A DNA stretch of 64,000 nucleotides. It comes from Pseudomonas sp. MPC6 (GTDB taxonomy: Bacteria; Pseudomonadota; Gammaproteobacteria; Pseudomonadales; Pseudomonadaceae). Below, piece after piece: positions 45,010 through 54,160 of the stretch; the first letter of the stretch is position 1, and each line of letters begins with the position of its first letter. The translations under genes were made by a program, and so were the position numbers. Under the pieces are notes generated by a model. It saw nothing but the letters and a program-made list of their open reading frames with translations, had not been told where the DNA came from and searched no databases. The DNA lies in NCBI RefSeq assembly GCF_006094435.1, contig NZ_CP034783.1:3561001-3625000 (forward strand), read 5' to 3'.

Positions 45010-45498
45010 ATGCAACTCGAAGGCTCCTGCCATTGCGGCGCGGTGTCGTTCAGCTTGACCAGCGCCCACCCCTACCCGTACCAGCGCTGCTACTGCTCGA
45101 TCTGCCGCAAGACCCAAGGCGGCGGCGGTTATTCGATCAATATTGGGGGTGACGCCGCCAGCCTGAAAGTGCGCGGCCGCAAACACATTACGATCTACCA
45201 CGCACGACTCAAGGAAGAAGGCGCCCAGCGTGCGCACCGCAGCACCGCCGAACGACATTTCTGCTCCCTGTGCGGCTCCGGCTTGTGGCTGTTCAGCCCG
45301 GAGTGGCCGGAATTGATCCACCCGTTTGCATCAGCCATCGACACCCCGCTGCCGGTGCCGCCGGAACACACGCACTTGTTGCTCGATTCCAGGGCGCCGT
45401 GGGTGGAAGTCGAAGTGCGTCCTGGTGACAAGCAGTTCGAGGTCTATCCCGAAGAGTCGATCGCCGAGTGGCATGAGCGCCTGGGTTTGAGCCGATAA
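45010..45498 (+). CDS. GFA family protein (CENP-V/glutathione-dependent formaldehyde-activating type)
   Basis: A 162-residue zinc protein with GSCHCGAVSF, CYCSICRKTQGGG and CSLCGSGLWLF, the Cys pattern of the GFA/CENP-V fold. The founding member was proposed to help formaldehyde react with glutathione. Most relatives have no proven role. CGGAGG lies at an ideal distance before the ATG. Methylating agents release formaldehyde during direct repair, so its place after ada is suggestive, but a REP doublet lies between them and no link is shown. Confidence 0.88.
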   Translation: MQLEGSCHCGAVSFSLTSAHPYPYQRCYCSICRKTQGGGGYSINIGGDAASLKVRGRKHITIYHARLKEEGAQRAHRSTAERHFCSLCGSGLWLFSPEWPELIHPFASAIDTPLPVPPEHTHLLLDSRAPWVEVEVRPGDKQFEVYPEESIAEWHERLGLSR

Positions 45499-45513
45499 GG
45501 CGCTTCACCGTCT

Positions 45514-46122
45514 TCAGGCGAGTACCGGCACACCACTGTGGAACCGGAACTCCACATCCGGCGATTCGATCAACGCCTGCTCGGCAACGCGAACCCTGTC
45601 GATCACCTGGGCGATGTCCTTGGCGTCACCATATTGATAGGCCAGTTTCAAATAACCCTGAAAATGCCGCGCCTCGCTTTTCAGCAGGCCGAAGTAGAAC
45701 TTGCCCAGCTCTTCATCCAGATGCGGCACCAGCGCCTCGAAACGCTCGCAACTGCGGGCCTCGATAAACGCGCCGACCACCAGGGTGTCCACCAGCTTGA
45801 CCGGTTCGTGGCTGCGCACCACTTTGCGCAAGCCCGAGGCGTAACGCCCGGCGGACAGCTGACGCAACTCGATCTTGCGCTTCTTCATCAGCCGCATGAC
45901 CTGTTCGTGGTGCACCAGCTCTTCCCGGGCCAGGCGCGACATCAGGTTGATCAGGTCGACGTGGGAGTGATACTTGGCAATCAGGCTCAATGCCGTGCTG
46001 GCGGCCTTGAATTCGCAGTTCTTGTGATCGATCAGCAGGGTTTCCTGATCGCCCAGCGCGGCCTGGATCCAGCCGTCGGGGGTCCGGCAGCCGAGGAACT
46101 CGTGAATTTCGGGAAGGATCAT
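45514..46122 (-). CDS. miaE: tRNA-(ms2io6A37) hydroxylase MiaE
   Basis: A 202-residue ferritin-like di-iron monooxygenase that hydroxylates the isopentenyl group of ms2i6A37 in tRNA. Iron ligands lie in helices with LIDHKNCEFKAAS, REELVHHEQV, FIEARSCERF and SEARHFQGY (ExxH pattern). The length matches MiaE. I chose the ATG at 46122 (MILPEIHEFLGCRTPDGW). A GTG/TTG extension to 46146 is possible but not family-like. It converges with the GFA gene and has a separate promoter region before the stress protein gene. Confidence 0.93.
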   Translation of the reverse strand: MILPEIHEFLGCRTPDGWIQAALGDQETLLIDHKNCEFKAASTALSLIAKYHSHVDLINLMSRLAREELVHHEQVMRLMKKRKIELRQLSAGRYASGLRKVVRSHEPVKLVDTLVVGAFIEARSCERFEALVPHLDEELGKFYFGLLKSEARHFQGYLKLAYQYGDAKDIAQVIDRVRVAEQALIESPDVEFRFHSGVPVLA

Positions 46123-46281
46123 GGGGCTCACGGATAAAAGGTTCAAAACGAAGGGCGCCGATTATACCGGCCTGCCGGCAGACCACCAGCCGCGACCGTT
46201 GATATGCATCAAGTCCCGAATGCCCGGCCAGCAACTATAGTTGTCCAACGCAGTATTTTTACCATCCTGGAGATCCCGATC

Positions 46282-47145
46282 ATGCAAGCCATCCGCAGCA
46301 TCCTGGTGGTCCTCGAACCCGAACATTCGGAAAGCCTGGCGCTCAAACGGGCCAAACTGATTGCCGGTGTGACCCAGGCCCATCTGCACCTGCTGGTCTG
46401 TGACCGCAAGCATGACCACAGCGCCATGCTGGGCGTACTGAAGGCTGCCCTGTTGGAGGACGGTTTCAGCGTCACCACCGAGCAAGCCTGGAATGAAAGC
46501 CTGCACGAAACCATCGTCGATGTGCAGCAGGCCGAAGGCTGCGGGCTGGTGATCAAACAGCATTACCCCGACAGCCCGTTGAAGAAAGCCCTGCTGACCC
46601 CGGCAGACTGGAAACTGCTGCGCAACTGTCCAACCCCGGTGCTGTTGGTCAAGACGTCGAAACCCTGGACCGGCGGGGTCATTCTGGCGGCGATCGACGT
46701 CGGCAATACCGATGGCGAACACCGCACCTTGCACGCCAGTATCGTCGACCACGGTTATGACATCGCCAGTCTGGCCAGAGCCCATTTGCATGTGGTCAGT
46801 GCCCATCCCTCGCCGATGCTGTCGGCCGCCGACCCGACCTTGCAACTCAGCGAAACCATCGAGGCCCGCTATCGCGAGCAGTGCAAGGCCTTTCAGGCCG
46901 AGTTCGACATTGATGACGAGCACCTGCATATCGCGGAAGGCCCGGCGGATGTGCTGATTCCGTATATGGTGCACCAGCTGGGTGCGTCGGTGACGGTGAT
47001 CGGCACGGTTGCGCGGTCCGGTTTATCCGGGGCATTGATCGGCAATACGGCGGAAGTGGTGCTGGATGCGGTGGAGAGTGACGTGCTGGTATTGAAGCCG
47101 GATACGATCATGGATCATCTGGAGGAGATTGTGACCCAGCATTGA
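46282..47145 (+). CDS. Tandem universal stress protein (UspE-like)
   Basis: A 287-residue cytosolic protein made of two Usp domains (~1-140 and ~150-287). The second half keeps the GTVARSGLSGALIGNTAEVVLDAVESDVLVLKP ATP-binding block (G-2x-G-9x-G-(S/N)). The first half ends in LLRNCPTPVLLVK without a full glycine motif, so only one site may bind nucleotide. Such proteins support survival under starvation or low oxygen. CTGGAG precedes the ATG at 46282. Confidence 0.9.
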   Translation: MQAIRSILVVLEPEHSESLALKRAKLIAGVTQAHLHLLVCDRKHDHSAMLGVLKAALLEDGFSVTTEQAWNESLHETIVDVQQAEGCGLVIKQHYPDSPLKKALLTPADWKLLRNCPTPVLLVKTSKPWTGGVILAAIDVGNTDGEHRTLHASIVDHGYDIASLARAHLHVVSAHPSPMLSAADPTLQLSETIEARYREQCKAFQAEFDIDDEHLHIAEGPADVLIPYMVHQLGASVTVIGTVARSGLSGALIGNTAEVVLDAVESDVLVLKPDTIMDHLEEIVTQH

Positions 47146-47169
47146 GATCCGCGCTGCCGGGTAGATCGC

Positions 47170-47236
47170 CTTCGCCGGCAAGCCGGCTCCTACAGGGATG
47201 CGCGGTCAACTGTAGGAGCTGGCTTGCCAGCGCAGC
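47170..47236. repeat. REP doublet, short centre
   Basis: CTTCGCCGGCAAGCCGGCTCCTACAGG and TGTAGGAGCTGGCTTGCCAGCG are separated by only ~13 bases, the closest spacing in the window. Confidence 0.88.
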
Positions 47237-47244
47237 TTTTAAAA

Positions 47245-47715
47245 TCAACCGCCGAACGCATCCCTGAGAAACCCCGGCGCAATGTAACGCTGGTAATGCG
47301 CCTCCGAGAGCAAAAAGAACTCACGATCGATGGCATCACGCAGTTCCGGCAGGTTCCAGTCGCGAAACTCCGGCATCAGCACCATCCCGTAGGCTTCCAG
47401 ATTGTTGATCACCCGCGCACCACGGGCGATCAGCTGATAAGCCCAGCAATATTGCGACTGATGCGGCACAAAACGGATTTTGCGTTGCTCCAGCTGCCAT
47501 CGCAGGCGCTGGGGATCGAAAATTTCCAGCTTGCTGGCCATCACTTGGGACAGCAACTGCTCAAGTCGCAGCCACACCGCACGTTTTTCTTCCTCGTTGT
47601 ACCCGTTCCAGTTGATCACTTCATGGTGGAAACGCTTGCAGCCACGGCACACCAAGTCACCGTAAACAGTGGAGCAAAGGCCGACGCAGGGGGTCTTGAT
47701 GGTCTGATTGGGCAT
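47245..47715 (-). CDS. DUF1289 family protein
   Basis: A 156-residue protein with the DUF1289 Cys motif near the start (CVGLCSTVYGDLVCRGCKRFHHEVINW; Cys at ~10, 14, 22, 25), likely a small zinc or iron site, followed by a longer alpha-helical C-terminus than most DUF1289 proteins have. No function is known. ATG at 47715 with AGGAG-like sequence upstream is preferred. The frame remains open to 47772. Confidence 0.85.
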   Translation of the reverse strand: MPNQTIKTPCVGLCSTVYGDLVCRGCKRFHHEVINWNGYNEEEKRAVWLRLEQLLSQVMASKLEIFDPQRLRWQLEQRKIRFVPHQSQYCWAYQLIARGARVINNLEAYGMVLMPEFRDWNLPELRDAIDREFFLLSEAHYQRYIAPGFLRDAFGG

Positions 47716-47861
47716 AGGTAGGAGAACACGGGAAAGCAGAACAGATGGGCATGTTAGCCCTTTGTCTAACATTCATCACCCCTCAAAATTCAGCCCCGAA
47801 CTTACCTTTAATTTTTTTTTCCCGTAGAATCAGCCAGCCTTTTAAGGCGCCAATGTCCGTT

Positions 47862-48001
47862 AGAAGCTGTTTTCAAAGCGTCACGAGCACAGTCGTTCCT
47901 TCAGAGCGGTGTTGGCGAAGGGTTTTTCCAGCGGGGAAAAGCCCAACGCCAACCCTCATCAGCTCCCGTTCTGCAGGCGTAAAACTTTGAAAGCAGCTTC
48001 T
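47862..48001. repeat. 140-base inverted-repeat element upstream of acnB
   Basis: The ends are 17-base inverted repeats with one mismatch: AGAAGCTGTTTTCAAAG (47862-47878) and CTTTGAAAGCAGCTTCT (47985-48001). Inside, a second imperfect inverted repeat (47911-47929 and 47934-47953) flanks a four-base AGCG loop. The whole could fold as one long two-stage hairpin. I see no clear target-site duplication and no coding function. It may be a miniature non-autonomous mobile element, a family of intergenic repeats, or a structured RNA in the acnB leader. The rest of 47716-48121 contains a T-rich tract at ~47811-47820 and the presumed acnB promoter. Confidence 0.7.
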
Positions 48002-48121
48002 GTAAGGAATTGTCGGTAATTCTGGCTGAGTGGCCCAAAACGCCATGAAGCGCATGAGTACGGCAATTTCGGGATGAGCGTCCCGGACACCCAGATGGGA
48101 CCACTGATGAGGGTAATAACT

Positions 48122-50722
48122 GTGCTTGAAGCCTACCGCAAACATATCGAAGAGCGTGCAGCACTGGGTATCGTTCCCCAGCCGCTTAACGCCGAACAAA
48201 CTGCAGGCCTGGTCGAGCTGCTGAAGAATCCCCCGGCTGGCGAAGAAGCTTTCCTGGTTGACCTGATCACCAATCGCGTTCCGCCTGGCGTGGACGAAGC
48301 AGCCTATGTAAAGGCCGGCTTCCTGTCTGCACTGGCCAAAGGCGAAGCCACCTCCCCTCTGCTCGACAAGAAACGCGCTGTTGAACTGCTCGGCACCATG
48401 CAAGGCGGCTACAACATCGTGACCCTGGTCAACCTGCTGGACGACGCCGAACTGGCGCCAGTAGCGGCCGAAGAACTCAAGCACACCCTGCTGATGTTCG
48501 ACGCTTTCCACGACGTGGCGGAAAAAGCCAAGAACGGTAACGTTCACGCCCAAGGCGTACTGCAATCCTGGGCTGACGGCGAGTGGTTCAAGAACCGCCC
48601 GGTGCTGGCCGACAAGATCAGCCTGCGGGTGTTCAAGGTCACCGGCGAAACCAACACCGACGACCTGTCCCCTGCCCCGGATGCCTGGTCCCGCCCGGAC
48701 ATCCCGCTGCACGCCCTGGCCATGCTGAAAATGGCCCGCGACGGCATCGTGCCGGACGTACAAGGCGCCATCGGTCCGATGAAGCAGATCGAAGAAATGC
48801 GCAACTCCGGCTTCCCGATCGCCTACGTTGGCGACGTGGTCGGTACCGGTTCTTCGCGTAAATCGGCTACCAACTCGGTGCTGTGGTTCTTCGGCGACGA
48901 CGTTCCTTTCGTGCCGAACAAGCGTGCCGGCGGCTTCTGCTTCGGCAGCAAGATCGCTCCGATCTTCTACAACACCATGGAAGATGCCGGCGCCCTGCCA
49001 ATCGAGTTCGACGTTACCAACATGAACATGGGCGATGTCATCGACCTGTACCCGCATGCTGGCAAAGTCTGCAAACACGGCACCGACGAAGTCCTGACCA
49101 CCTTCGAAATGAAGACCCCGGTACTGTTGGACGAAGTCCGTGCCGGCGGTCGTATTCCGCTGATCATCGGCCGCGGCCTGACCGATAAGGCTCGCGCCGA
49201 ACTGGGCCTGCCAGCGTTCGACCTGTTCAAGAAACCGGATGCCCCGATCGAAAGCACCAAGGGTTTCACCCTGGCGCAAAAAATGGTCGGCAAGGCGTGC
49301 GGCGTAGAAGGTGTACGTCCGGGTACTTACTGCGAACCGAAAATGACCACCGTCGGTTCCCAGGACACCACCGGTCCGATGACCCGCGACGAACTGAAAG
49401 ACCTGGCGTGCCTGGGCTTCTCGGCCGACCTGGTAATGCAGTCGTTCTGCCACACCGCGGCGTATCCAAAGCCGATCGACGTGACCACCCACCACACCCT
49501 GCCTGACTTCATGATGACCCGCGGCGGCGTTTCCCTGCGTCCGGGCGACGGCATCATCCACAGCTGGCTGAACCGCATGCTGCTGCCGGACACCGTCGGT
49601 ACCGGTGGTGACTCCCACACCCGTTTCCCGATGGGCATTTCGTTCCCGGCCGGTTCCGGTCTGGTTGCGTTCGCTGCTGCCACCGGCGTGATGCCGCTGG
49701 ACATGCCGGAATCGATCCTGGTGCGCTTCAAAGGCAAGATGCAACCGGGCGTCACCCTGCGCGACCTGGTTCACGCCATTCCTTACTTCGCGATTCAGGC
49801 TGGCCTGCTGACCGTCGAGAAGAAAGGCAAGAAGAACGCCTTCTCCGGCCGCATCCTGGAAATCGAAGGCCTGGACAACCTGAGCATCGAACAGGCTTTC
49901 GAGCTGTCCGACGCCTCGGCCGAACGTTCGGCTGCCGGTTGCACCATCAAGCTGTCGAAAGAGTCGATCACCGAATACCTGAGCTCCAACATCACCCTGC
50001 TGCGCTGGATGATCGGCGAAGGCTACGGCGATGCACGGACCCTGGAACGTCGTGCGCAAGCGATGGAAGCCTGGATTGCCAACCCTGAGTTGATGGTTGC
50101 CGATGCTGACGCCGAATACGCTGAAATCATCGAAATCGACCTGGCCGACATCAAGGAGCCTGTGCTCTGCGCGCCGAACGATCCGGACGACGCCCGTCTG
50201 CTGTCCAGCGTTGCTGGCGAGAAGATCGACGAAGTGTTCATCGGTTCGTGCATGACCAACATCGGTCACTTCCGCGCCGCCGGCAAGTTGCTGGAACAGG
50301 TCAAGGGTCAGCTGCCAACCCGTCTGTGGCTGTCGCCGCCGACCAAGATGGACGCTCACCAGCTGACCGAAGAAGGCTACTACGGCATCTACGGCAAGGC
50401 TGGCGCCCGCATGGAAATGCCAGGTTGCTCGCTGTGCATGGGTAACCAGGCACGCGTAGAGCCGAATTCGACAGTCGTGTCGACTTCGACCCGTAACTTC
50501 CCGAACCGTCTGGGTGACGGCGCGAACGTTTACCTGGCTTCGGCTGAGTTGGCGTCCGTTGCGTCCATCCTGGGTCGCCTGCCGACCGTCGAGGAGTACA
50601 TGGAGTACGCTGGCAAGATCGACAGCATGGCGGCCGATGTCTACCGCTACCTGTCCTTCGACCAGATCGCCGAGTTCCGTGAAGCTGCTGCGAACGCCAA
50701 CATCCCGGTCGTTCAAGCCTAA
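48122..50722 (+). CDS. acnB: Aconitate hydratase B (bifunctional, 2-methylisocitrate dehydratase)
   Basis: An 866-residue TCA-cycle enzyme that interconverts citrate and isocitrate. It has the AcnB order: HEAT-like domain (~1-160), swivel domain (~170-380, [23 protein letters not shown]) and three 4Fe-4S-bearing domains. Cluster Cys residues are in the [17 protein letters not shown] zone, [14 protein letters not shown] and [11 protein letters not shown]. The start is GTG at 48122 ([22 protein letters not shown]), the family start, with GAGGG eight bases upstream. An in-frame GTG-initiated extension to 48074 is not conserved-looking. Loss of the cluster turns AcnB into an RNA-binding regulator in other bacteria. 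A strong terminator follows. Confidence 0.97.
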   Translation: MLEAYRKHIEERAALGIVPQPLNAEQTAGLVELLKNPPAGEEAFLVDLITNRVPPGVDEAAYVKAGFLSALAKGEATSPLLDKKRAVELLGTMQGGYNIVTLVNLLDDAELAPVAAEELKHTLLMFDAFHDVAEKAKNGNVHAQGVLQSWADGEWFKNRPVLADKISLRVFKVTGETNTDDLSPAPDAWSRPDIPLHALAMLKMARDGIVPDVQGAIGPMKQIEEMRNSGFPIAYVGDVVGTGSSRKSATNSVLWFFGDDVPFVPNKRAGGFCFGSKIAPIFYNTMEDAGALPIEFDVTNMNMGDVIDLYPHAGKVCKHGTDEVLTTFEMKTPVLLDEVRAGGRIPLIIGRGLTDKARAELGLPAFDLFKKPDAPIESTKGFTLAQKMVGKACGVEGVRPGTYCEPKMTTVGSQDTTGPMTRDELKDLACLGFSADLVMQSFCHTAAYPKPIDVTTHHTLPDFMMTRGGVSLRPGDGIIHSWLNRMLLPDTVGTGGDSHTRFPMGISFPAGSGLVAFAAATGVMPLDMPESILVRFKGKMQPGVTLRDLVHAIPYFAIQAGLLTVEKKGKKNAFSGRILEIEGLDNLSIEQAFELSDASAERSAAGCTIKLSKESITEYLSSNITLLRWMIGEGYGDARTLERRAQAMEAWIANPELMVADADAEYAEIIEIDLADIKEPVLCAPNDPDDARLLSSVAGEKIDEVFIGSCMTNIGHFRAAGKLLEQVKGQLPTRLWLSPPTKMDAHQLTEEGYYGIYGKAGARMEMPGCSLCMGNQARVEPNSTVVSTSTRNFPNRLGDGANVYLASAELASVASILGRLPTVEEYMEYAGKIDSMAADVYRYLSFDQIAEFREAAANANIPVVQA

Positions 50723-50736
50723 CGCTGCAACGCAAT

Positions 50737-50775
50737 AAAAAACGCCGCCCATCGTGAGATGAGCGGCGTTTTTTT
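50737..50775 (+). terminator. Intrinsic terminator after acnB
   Basis: AAAAAACGCCGC and GCGGCGTTTTTTT pair around an inner CATC-GTGA-GATG mini-stem 14 bases after the acnB stop. The A-run on the left allows use from the other side, where the transporter gene converges. Confidence 0.94.
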
Positions 50776-50793
50776 ATGCCTGCACCCGACACC

Positions 50794-50884
50794 CTGTAGG
50801 AGCGAGGCTTGCCCGCGAAGAACGATAACGCGGTCCAGCCGTTTGTCCGCGTGATGGCCTTCGCGGGCAAGCCTCGCTCCTACG
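50794..50884. repeat. REP doublet
   Basis: CTGTAGGAGCGAGGCTTGCCCGCGAAG and the inverted CTTCGCGGGCAAGCCTCGCTCCTACGG lie between the convergent acnB and transporter genes. Confidence 0.9.
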
Positions 50885-50889
50885 GTCTC

Positions 50890-52170
50890 TCACGCACTCA
50901 GCGAATAGATCAACGCCGAAATAGCCACCAGGCCCACCGCCGTCACGAAGACGTTGGAAGCCTGACCGCGATAACGCGCCATCGCCGGTACTTTACGGAT
51001 GGCATACATCGGCATCAAAAACAGAATCGCCGCAATGATCGGGCCACCCAGGGTTTCGATCATCCCCAGGATGCTCGGGTTCAGCGTGGCAACAATCCAG
51101 CAGACCACCAACATGAACGCCGCCGTCATACGGTCCAGGGTCTTCGGTGCCGGGCGCTTGCCACTCTTCACGATCAGTCCTTTAAGACCTTCGCTGGCAC
51201 CAATGTAGTGACCGAGGAACGACTTGGAAATTGCCACGAACGCAATCAACGGTGCCGCAAAGGCGATGGTCGGATTGCTGAAGTGGTTAGCCAGGTAGGA
51301 CAGGATCGACAGGTTCTGCGCCTTGGCCTCGGCCAGTTGCGCCGGCGACAGGGTCAGCACGCAGCTGAACACGAAAAACAGTACCATCACCACCATCAAG
51401 CCGTGGGCCCGGGACAGGATCTGCGAACTGCGCTCCTGGGCGTGATCGCCGTAACGACGTTTCTGGTCCACTGCAAACGCCGAGATGATCGGCGAGTGGT
51501 TGAACGAAAACACCATCACCGGAATCGCCAGCCACAAGGTGTGCAACAACGCCGAGGGTTCAGGCAGCGTGGATGCGGTGGCGAGGATGCCGCCGTTCCA
51601 GTGCGGAATCAGGAACACCGCGAGAAACAGCAGGGCCACGATAAACGGATAGACCATCAGGCTCATGGCCTTGATGATCGCTTGCTCGCCGCAACGCACC
51701 ACGGCCAGCAGGCCGAGGATCAGCACCAGCGACAGTACGGCGCGCGGGGGTGGCATGATGTGCAGTTGATGCTCGAGAAAACTGCCCACGGTGTTGGTCA
51801 GGGCCACACTGTAGATCAGCAGGATCGGGAAGATCGCAAAGAAGTAGAGCAAGGTGATCAGCGCGCCGGCCTTGATCCCGAAGTGCTCTTCCACCACTTC
51901 GGTGATGTCCGCGCCTTCGCGACCGGACAGCACAAAGCGGGTCAAGCCACGGTGTGCGTAAAATGTCATGGGGAACGCCAATACTGCCAGGATCAGCAGC
52001 GGCCAGAAGCCGCCCAGACCTGCATTGATCGGCAAAAACAGCGTGCCAGCCCCGATGGCCGTGCCAAACAGGCCCAGCATCCAGGTGGTGTCATGGCGAT
52101 TCCAGCGGGTAAGGCTTGCTGGTGTCGCCGCTACAAAGCGTTCGTCGACGCTATTGGCCTGATCATTCAT
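50890..52170 (-). CDS. HAAAP family amino-acid permease (serine/threonine transporter-like)
   Basis: A 426-residue inner-membrane proton symporter with about eleven helices. The N-terminal helix TTWMLGLFGTAIGAGTLFLPINAGLGGFWPLLIL is the substrate-binding broken helix of the HAAAP/SdaC-TdcC family, and VFSFNHSPIISAFAVDQKRRYGDHA is the second diagnostic block. SdaC and TdcC carry serine and threonine, so one of these is the likely substrate. GGAGATCC precedes the ATG at 52170. No deaminase gene is adjacent. An in-frame extension to 52197 is less likely. Confidence 0.87.
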   Translation of the reverse strand: MNDQANSVDERFVAATPASLTRWNRHDTTWMLGLFGTAIGAGTLFLPINAGLGGFWPLLILAVLAFPMTFYAHRGLTRFVLSGREGADITEVVEEHFGIKAGALITLLYFFAIFPILLIYSVALTNTVGSFLEHQLHIMPPPRAVLSLVLILGLLAVVRCGEQAIIKAMSLMVYPFIVALLFLAVFLIPHWNGGILATASTLPEPSALLHTLWLAIPVMVFSFNHSPIISAFAVDQKRRYGDHAQERSSQILSRAHGLMVVMVLFFVFSCVLTLSPAQLAEAKAQNLSILSYLANHFSNPTIAFAAPLIAFVAISKSFLGHYIGASEGLKGLIVKSGKRPAPKTLDRMTAAFMLVVCWIVATLNPSILGMIETLGGPIIAAILFLMPMYAIRKVPAMARYRGQASNVFVTAVGLVAISALIYSLSA

Positions 52171-52383
52171 CCGGTGGGATCTCCGCATTCCGGTCACTTG
52201 CTACCCGGTCAGGGCGAGTCGGAAAAAACCGACAGGCAGCGCCCTGGCCGAAACAGGGGCGCGATTGTCCGGGATTAATGAACAGAATTAAAGACTTAGC
52301 TGAGGAGCGGTGGTGCGGATCAGTCGAGAAGGGGTCGATGTACCCCTGCAGGAGCGACGGCGCCCTTGCGTCCGAATCAAATA

Positions 52384-52399
52384 GATTGTTTAAACAATC
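52384..52399. promoter_or_regulatory. Perfect 16-base palindrome, operator candidate
   Basis: GATTGTTTAAACAATC is a perfect palindrome 73 bases before the tautomerase start, in the 302-base region between the divergent transporter and tautomerase genes. Its form suits a dimeric TetR- or GntR-type repressor. No regulator gene is nearby. The remaining part of 52171-52472 shows nothing else that I can support. Confidence 0.6.
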
Positions 52400-52472
52400 C
52401 ATTTGCCAATATTTCACCCTGATGTATGTTCAATCCAGGTTCCGTCGGCAGCCCTCATCGCGGAGACAAGCC

Positions 52473-52856
52473 ATGCCACTGGTTCGCGTCGATATCAAGA
52501 AGCATCAGGATCCCACCCACGCCAAACGCATCGGGCAATTGATCTACGCCGCCATGCACAGCGCCATTGGCGTGCCAGAGAACGATAATTTTCAGATTCT
52601 TGCCGAGCACGATGAACAGCATTTCATTTTCGATCCCGGCTATCTGGGTATCAACCGCACCGACAACCTGGTGGTGATTCAAATCACACTGAGCGAAGGC
52701 CGCACCGTCGAACAGAAAAAGTTGCTCTATAAAACCATCGCCGAGCGCCTTAATGCGCAACTGGCGGTACGACTGGAAGATGTTTTCATCAACCTGGTGG
52801 AAGTGAAGAAAGAGAACTGGTCGTTCGGCAACGGCATTGCTCAGTACGCCATCTGA
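52473..52856 (+). CDS. Tautomerase family protein
   Basis: A 127-residue protein with N-terminal Met-Pro (MPLVRVDIKKHQDPTHAKRIGQLIYAAM), so the mature protein begins with the catalytic Pro1 of the 4-oxalocrotonate tautomerase superfamily. The size fits the two-unit Tautomerase_2/YrdN-like group. The frame is open upstream to 52116, but Pro1 chemistry demands this start, and GGAG lies at 52462. Substrate unknown. A palindromic operator candidate lies upstream. Confidence 0.9.
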   Translation: MPLVRVDIKKHQDPTHAKRIGQLIYAAMHSAIGVPENDNFQILAEHDEQHFIFDPGYLGINRTDNLVVIQITLSEGRTVEQKKLLYKTIAERLNAQLAVRLEDVFINLVEVKKENWSFGNGIAQYAI

Positions 52857-52903
52857 GCGATCTTCTATTACATACAGTATTGATCGCCTTGCAATGTCGG
52901 CGC

Positions 52904-52944
52904 GTAGGAAAACGCCTACATCCAACACTTCTATAAACAAGTGT
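52904..52944. other. Two adjacent small hairpins in an AT-rich leader
   Basis: GTAGG-AAAACG-CCTAC (52904-52919) and ACACTT-CTATAAAC-AAGTGT (52925-52944) are consecutive inverted repeats about 150 bases before a secreted-protein gene. They may be regulatory sites or a structured 5' leader. The evidence is only the symmetry. Confidence 0.4.
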
Positions 52945-53092
52945 GACAAAGCAAGTCTGAGTGCCATGCACTCTGAATTGTTACAAGCAACTACTCGGCA
53001 TTGAACAACCCGCATTTCCAGCTTATATTTTTCAAGCATTGAATTTGAATGATTAGTAACGCGCCTCAAAAATCAGTCGAGGAGTTATCCGC

Positions 53093-53614
53093 ATGCAAAA
53101 AAACAACATCACTTCCACACTCCTTCTTGCCGCGGCATTGTTGTGTCCTTTGAGTAGCTTTGCGCAACAGGCCCCCGCCATTAGCGATATTCGGGAGCTG
53201 GCATCCTCTCCTCGGTGGCTGACAACCAAGGTCTATATAGAGGGCGCACCACAAACGGATGTCAAAGAAAATTATCCCGGGGTGGTCGGAATATCAACAT
53301 GGGACCCCGAACGCAATCGCTATGAGTTCTTTTACACCGACACGGGTGCATCAAAGTACAACCAGGGAGGTGGCGGTTACTTCTTTGTCACCGGCGATAA
53401 AAAAACCCACGTCCTAGTGCCCGACGTTGGCTCAACCAAAACCGTGGTCAGGCGGCTGGAAGCGTTGAACACCAAAGAGTTCACCTATTCTCGCGAAGTG
53501 CCTCGCGACATGGTAGAGAATAACCCTCTGGTACGCATCCATGTCGTTCATGCCCCCTACACTGGAACAGTAGTTACACAGTCCGCCATTAAGCCAGGCA
53601 TGGACACCAACTGA
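53093..53614 (+). CDS. Secreted protein, DUF4822-like
   Basis: A 173-residue protein with a clear signal peptide (TLLLAAALLCPLSSFAQQ). The mature part has features I associate with DUF4822: RWLTTKVYIEGAPQTDVKENYPGVVGISTWDPE, FFYTDTGASK, FFVTGDKKTHVLVPD and LNTKEFTYSREV. It is mostly beta-strand and lacks Cys, so a small periplasmic or secreted beta-barrel is likely. GAGGAG precedes the ATG. Base composition is visibly lower in GC than that of the neighbours. Function unknown. Confidence 0.78.
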   Translation: MQKNNITSTLLLAAALLCPLSSFAQQAPAISDIRELASSPRWLTTKVYIEGAPQTDVKENYPGVVGISTWDPERNRYEFFYTDTGASKYNQGGGGYFFVTGDKKTHVLVPDVGSTKTVVRRLEALNTKEFTYSREVPRDMVENNPLVRIHVVHAPYTGTVVTQSAIKPGMDTN

Positions 53615-53714
53615 AATCCGCCACCCCGCAGCAGGCTAACTATTCCATTCATCACACTGAAGTAACACCATTTGAAACAAATCTTGTCGCCTAATAACAA
53701 CATGGAGTTTCAAC

Positions 53715-54152
53715 ATGCAAAAAACACTCAGAACACTACTGATATCTACGTTACTGCTCTCATCGGCCTTCTCCGTTGCCCATGCGCAATCCACAACGCC
53801 CGCCCCTGCAAAAAATGCCGTATCCACGCCAGATAATGCCGTCATGCTGACCGTCTTTTTAAAGCACGATCAGTCACGACCATTGGGCGAATTGAAGGCT
53901 CAACTGGCCAAGCAAGGATTCTATAACGCCTTTCCACCCGCAGGGGTAGAGGTTGTCAACTGGAACATCATGATGGGTATCGGGCAAGTCGTCACACTGC
54001 GCCTTCCGGCCTCCCGCCTGGCAGAAGTAAACCTTGCGCTTGAAAATACGGCGTGGGGAAGTTACAGAACCGAGTTCTATCCCACCTATGACTTCAAAGC
54101 GATCGCACAGGCGGAACGAACCAAGGCACAACCACCGCAAACTGCCCAGTAA
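53715..54152 (+). CDS. Small exported protein of unknown function
   Basis: A 145-residue protein with a signal peptide (LLISTLLLSSAFSVAHAQ), a low-complexity linker (STTPAPAKNAVSTPDN) and a compact domain (~43-130) with FLKHDQSRPLGELKAQLAKQGFYNAFPPAGVEVVNWNIMMGIGQVVTLRLP and YRTEFYPTYDF. This core looks conserved, but I cannot name the family. A MGIGQ-VTLR strand pattern suggests a ferredoxin-like alpha/beta fold. It lies 100 bases after the DUF4822-like gene with the same AT-richer composition and is followed by a strong hairpin. Confidence 0.75.
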   Translation: MQKTLRTLLISTLLLSSAFSVAHAQSTTPAPAKNAVSTPDNAVMLTVFLKHDQSRPLGELKAQLAKQGFYNAFPPAGVEVVNWNIMMGIGQVVTLRLPASRLAEVNLALENTAWGSYRTEFYPTYDFKAIAQAERTKAQPPQTAQ

Positions 54153-54160
54153 CGCCTGCG

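Noticed and set aside
47901..48164. Minus-strand short ORF with a peptide like KLLSKFYACRTGADEGW through the inverted-repeat element
   Set aside because: Such peptides arise from translating an intergenic repeat. It has no ribosome site and no protein-like context, so I treat the DNA as the element, not a gene.
47873..50752. A very long open frame (about 950 codons) on the strand opposite acnB
   Set aside because: It mirrors acnB codon by codon in a high-GC genome, has no family features (rich in His, Gln, Val, Gly as antisense frames are) and no ribosome site. acnB is certain.
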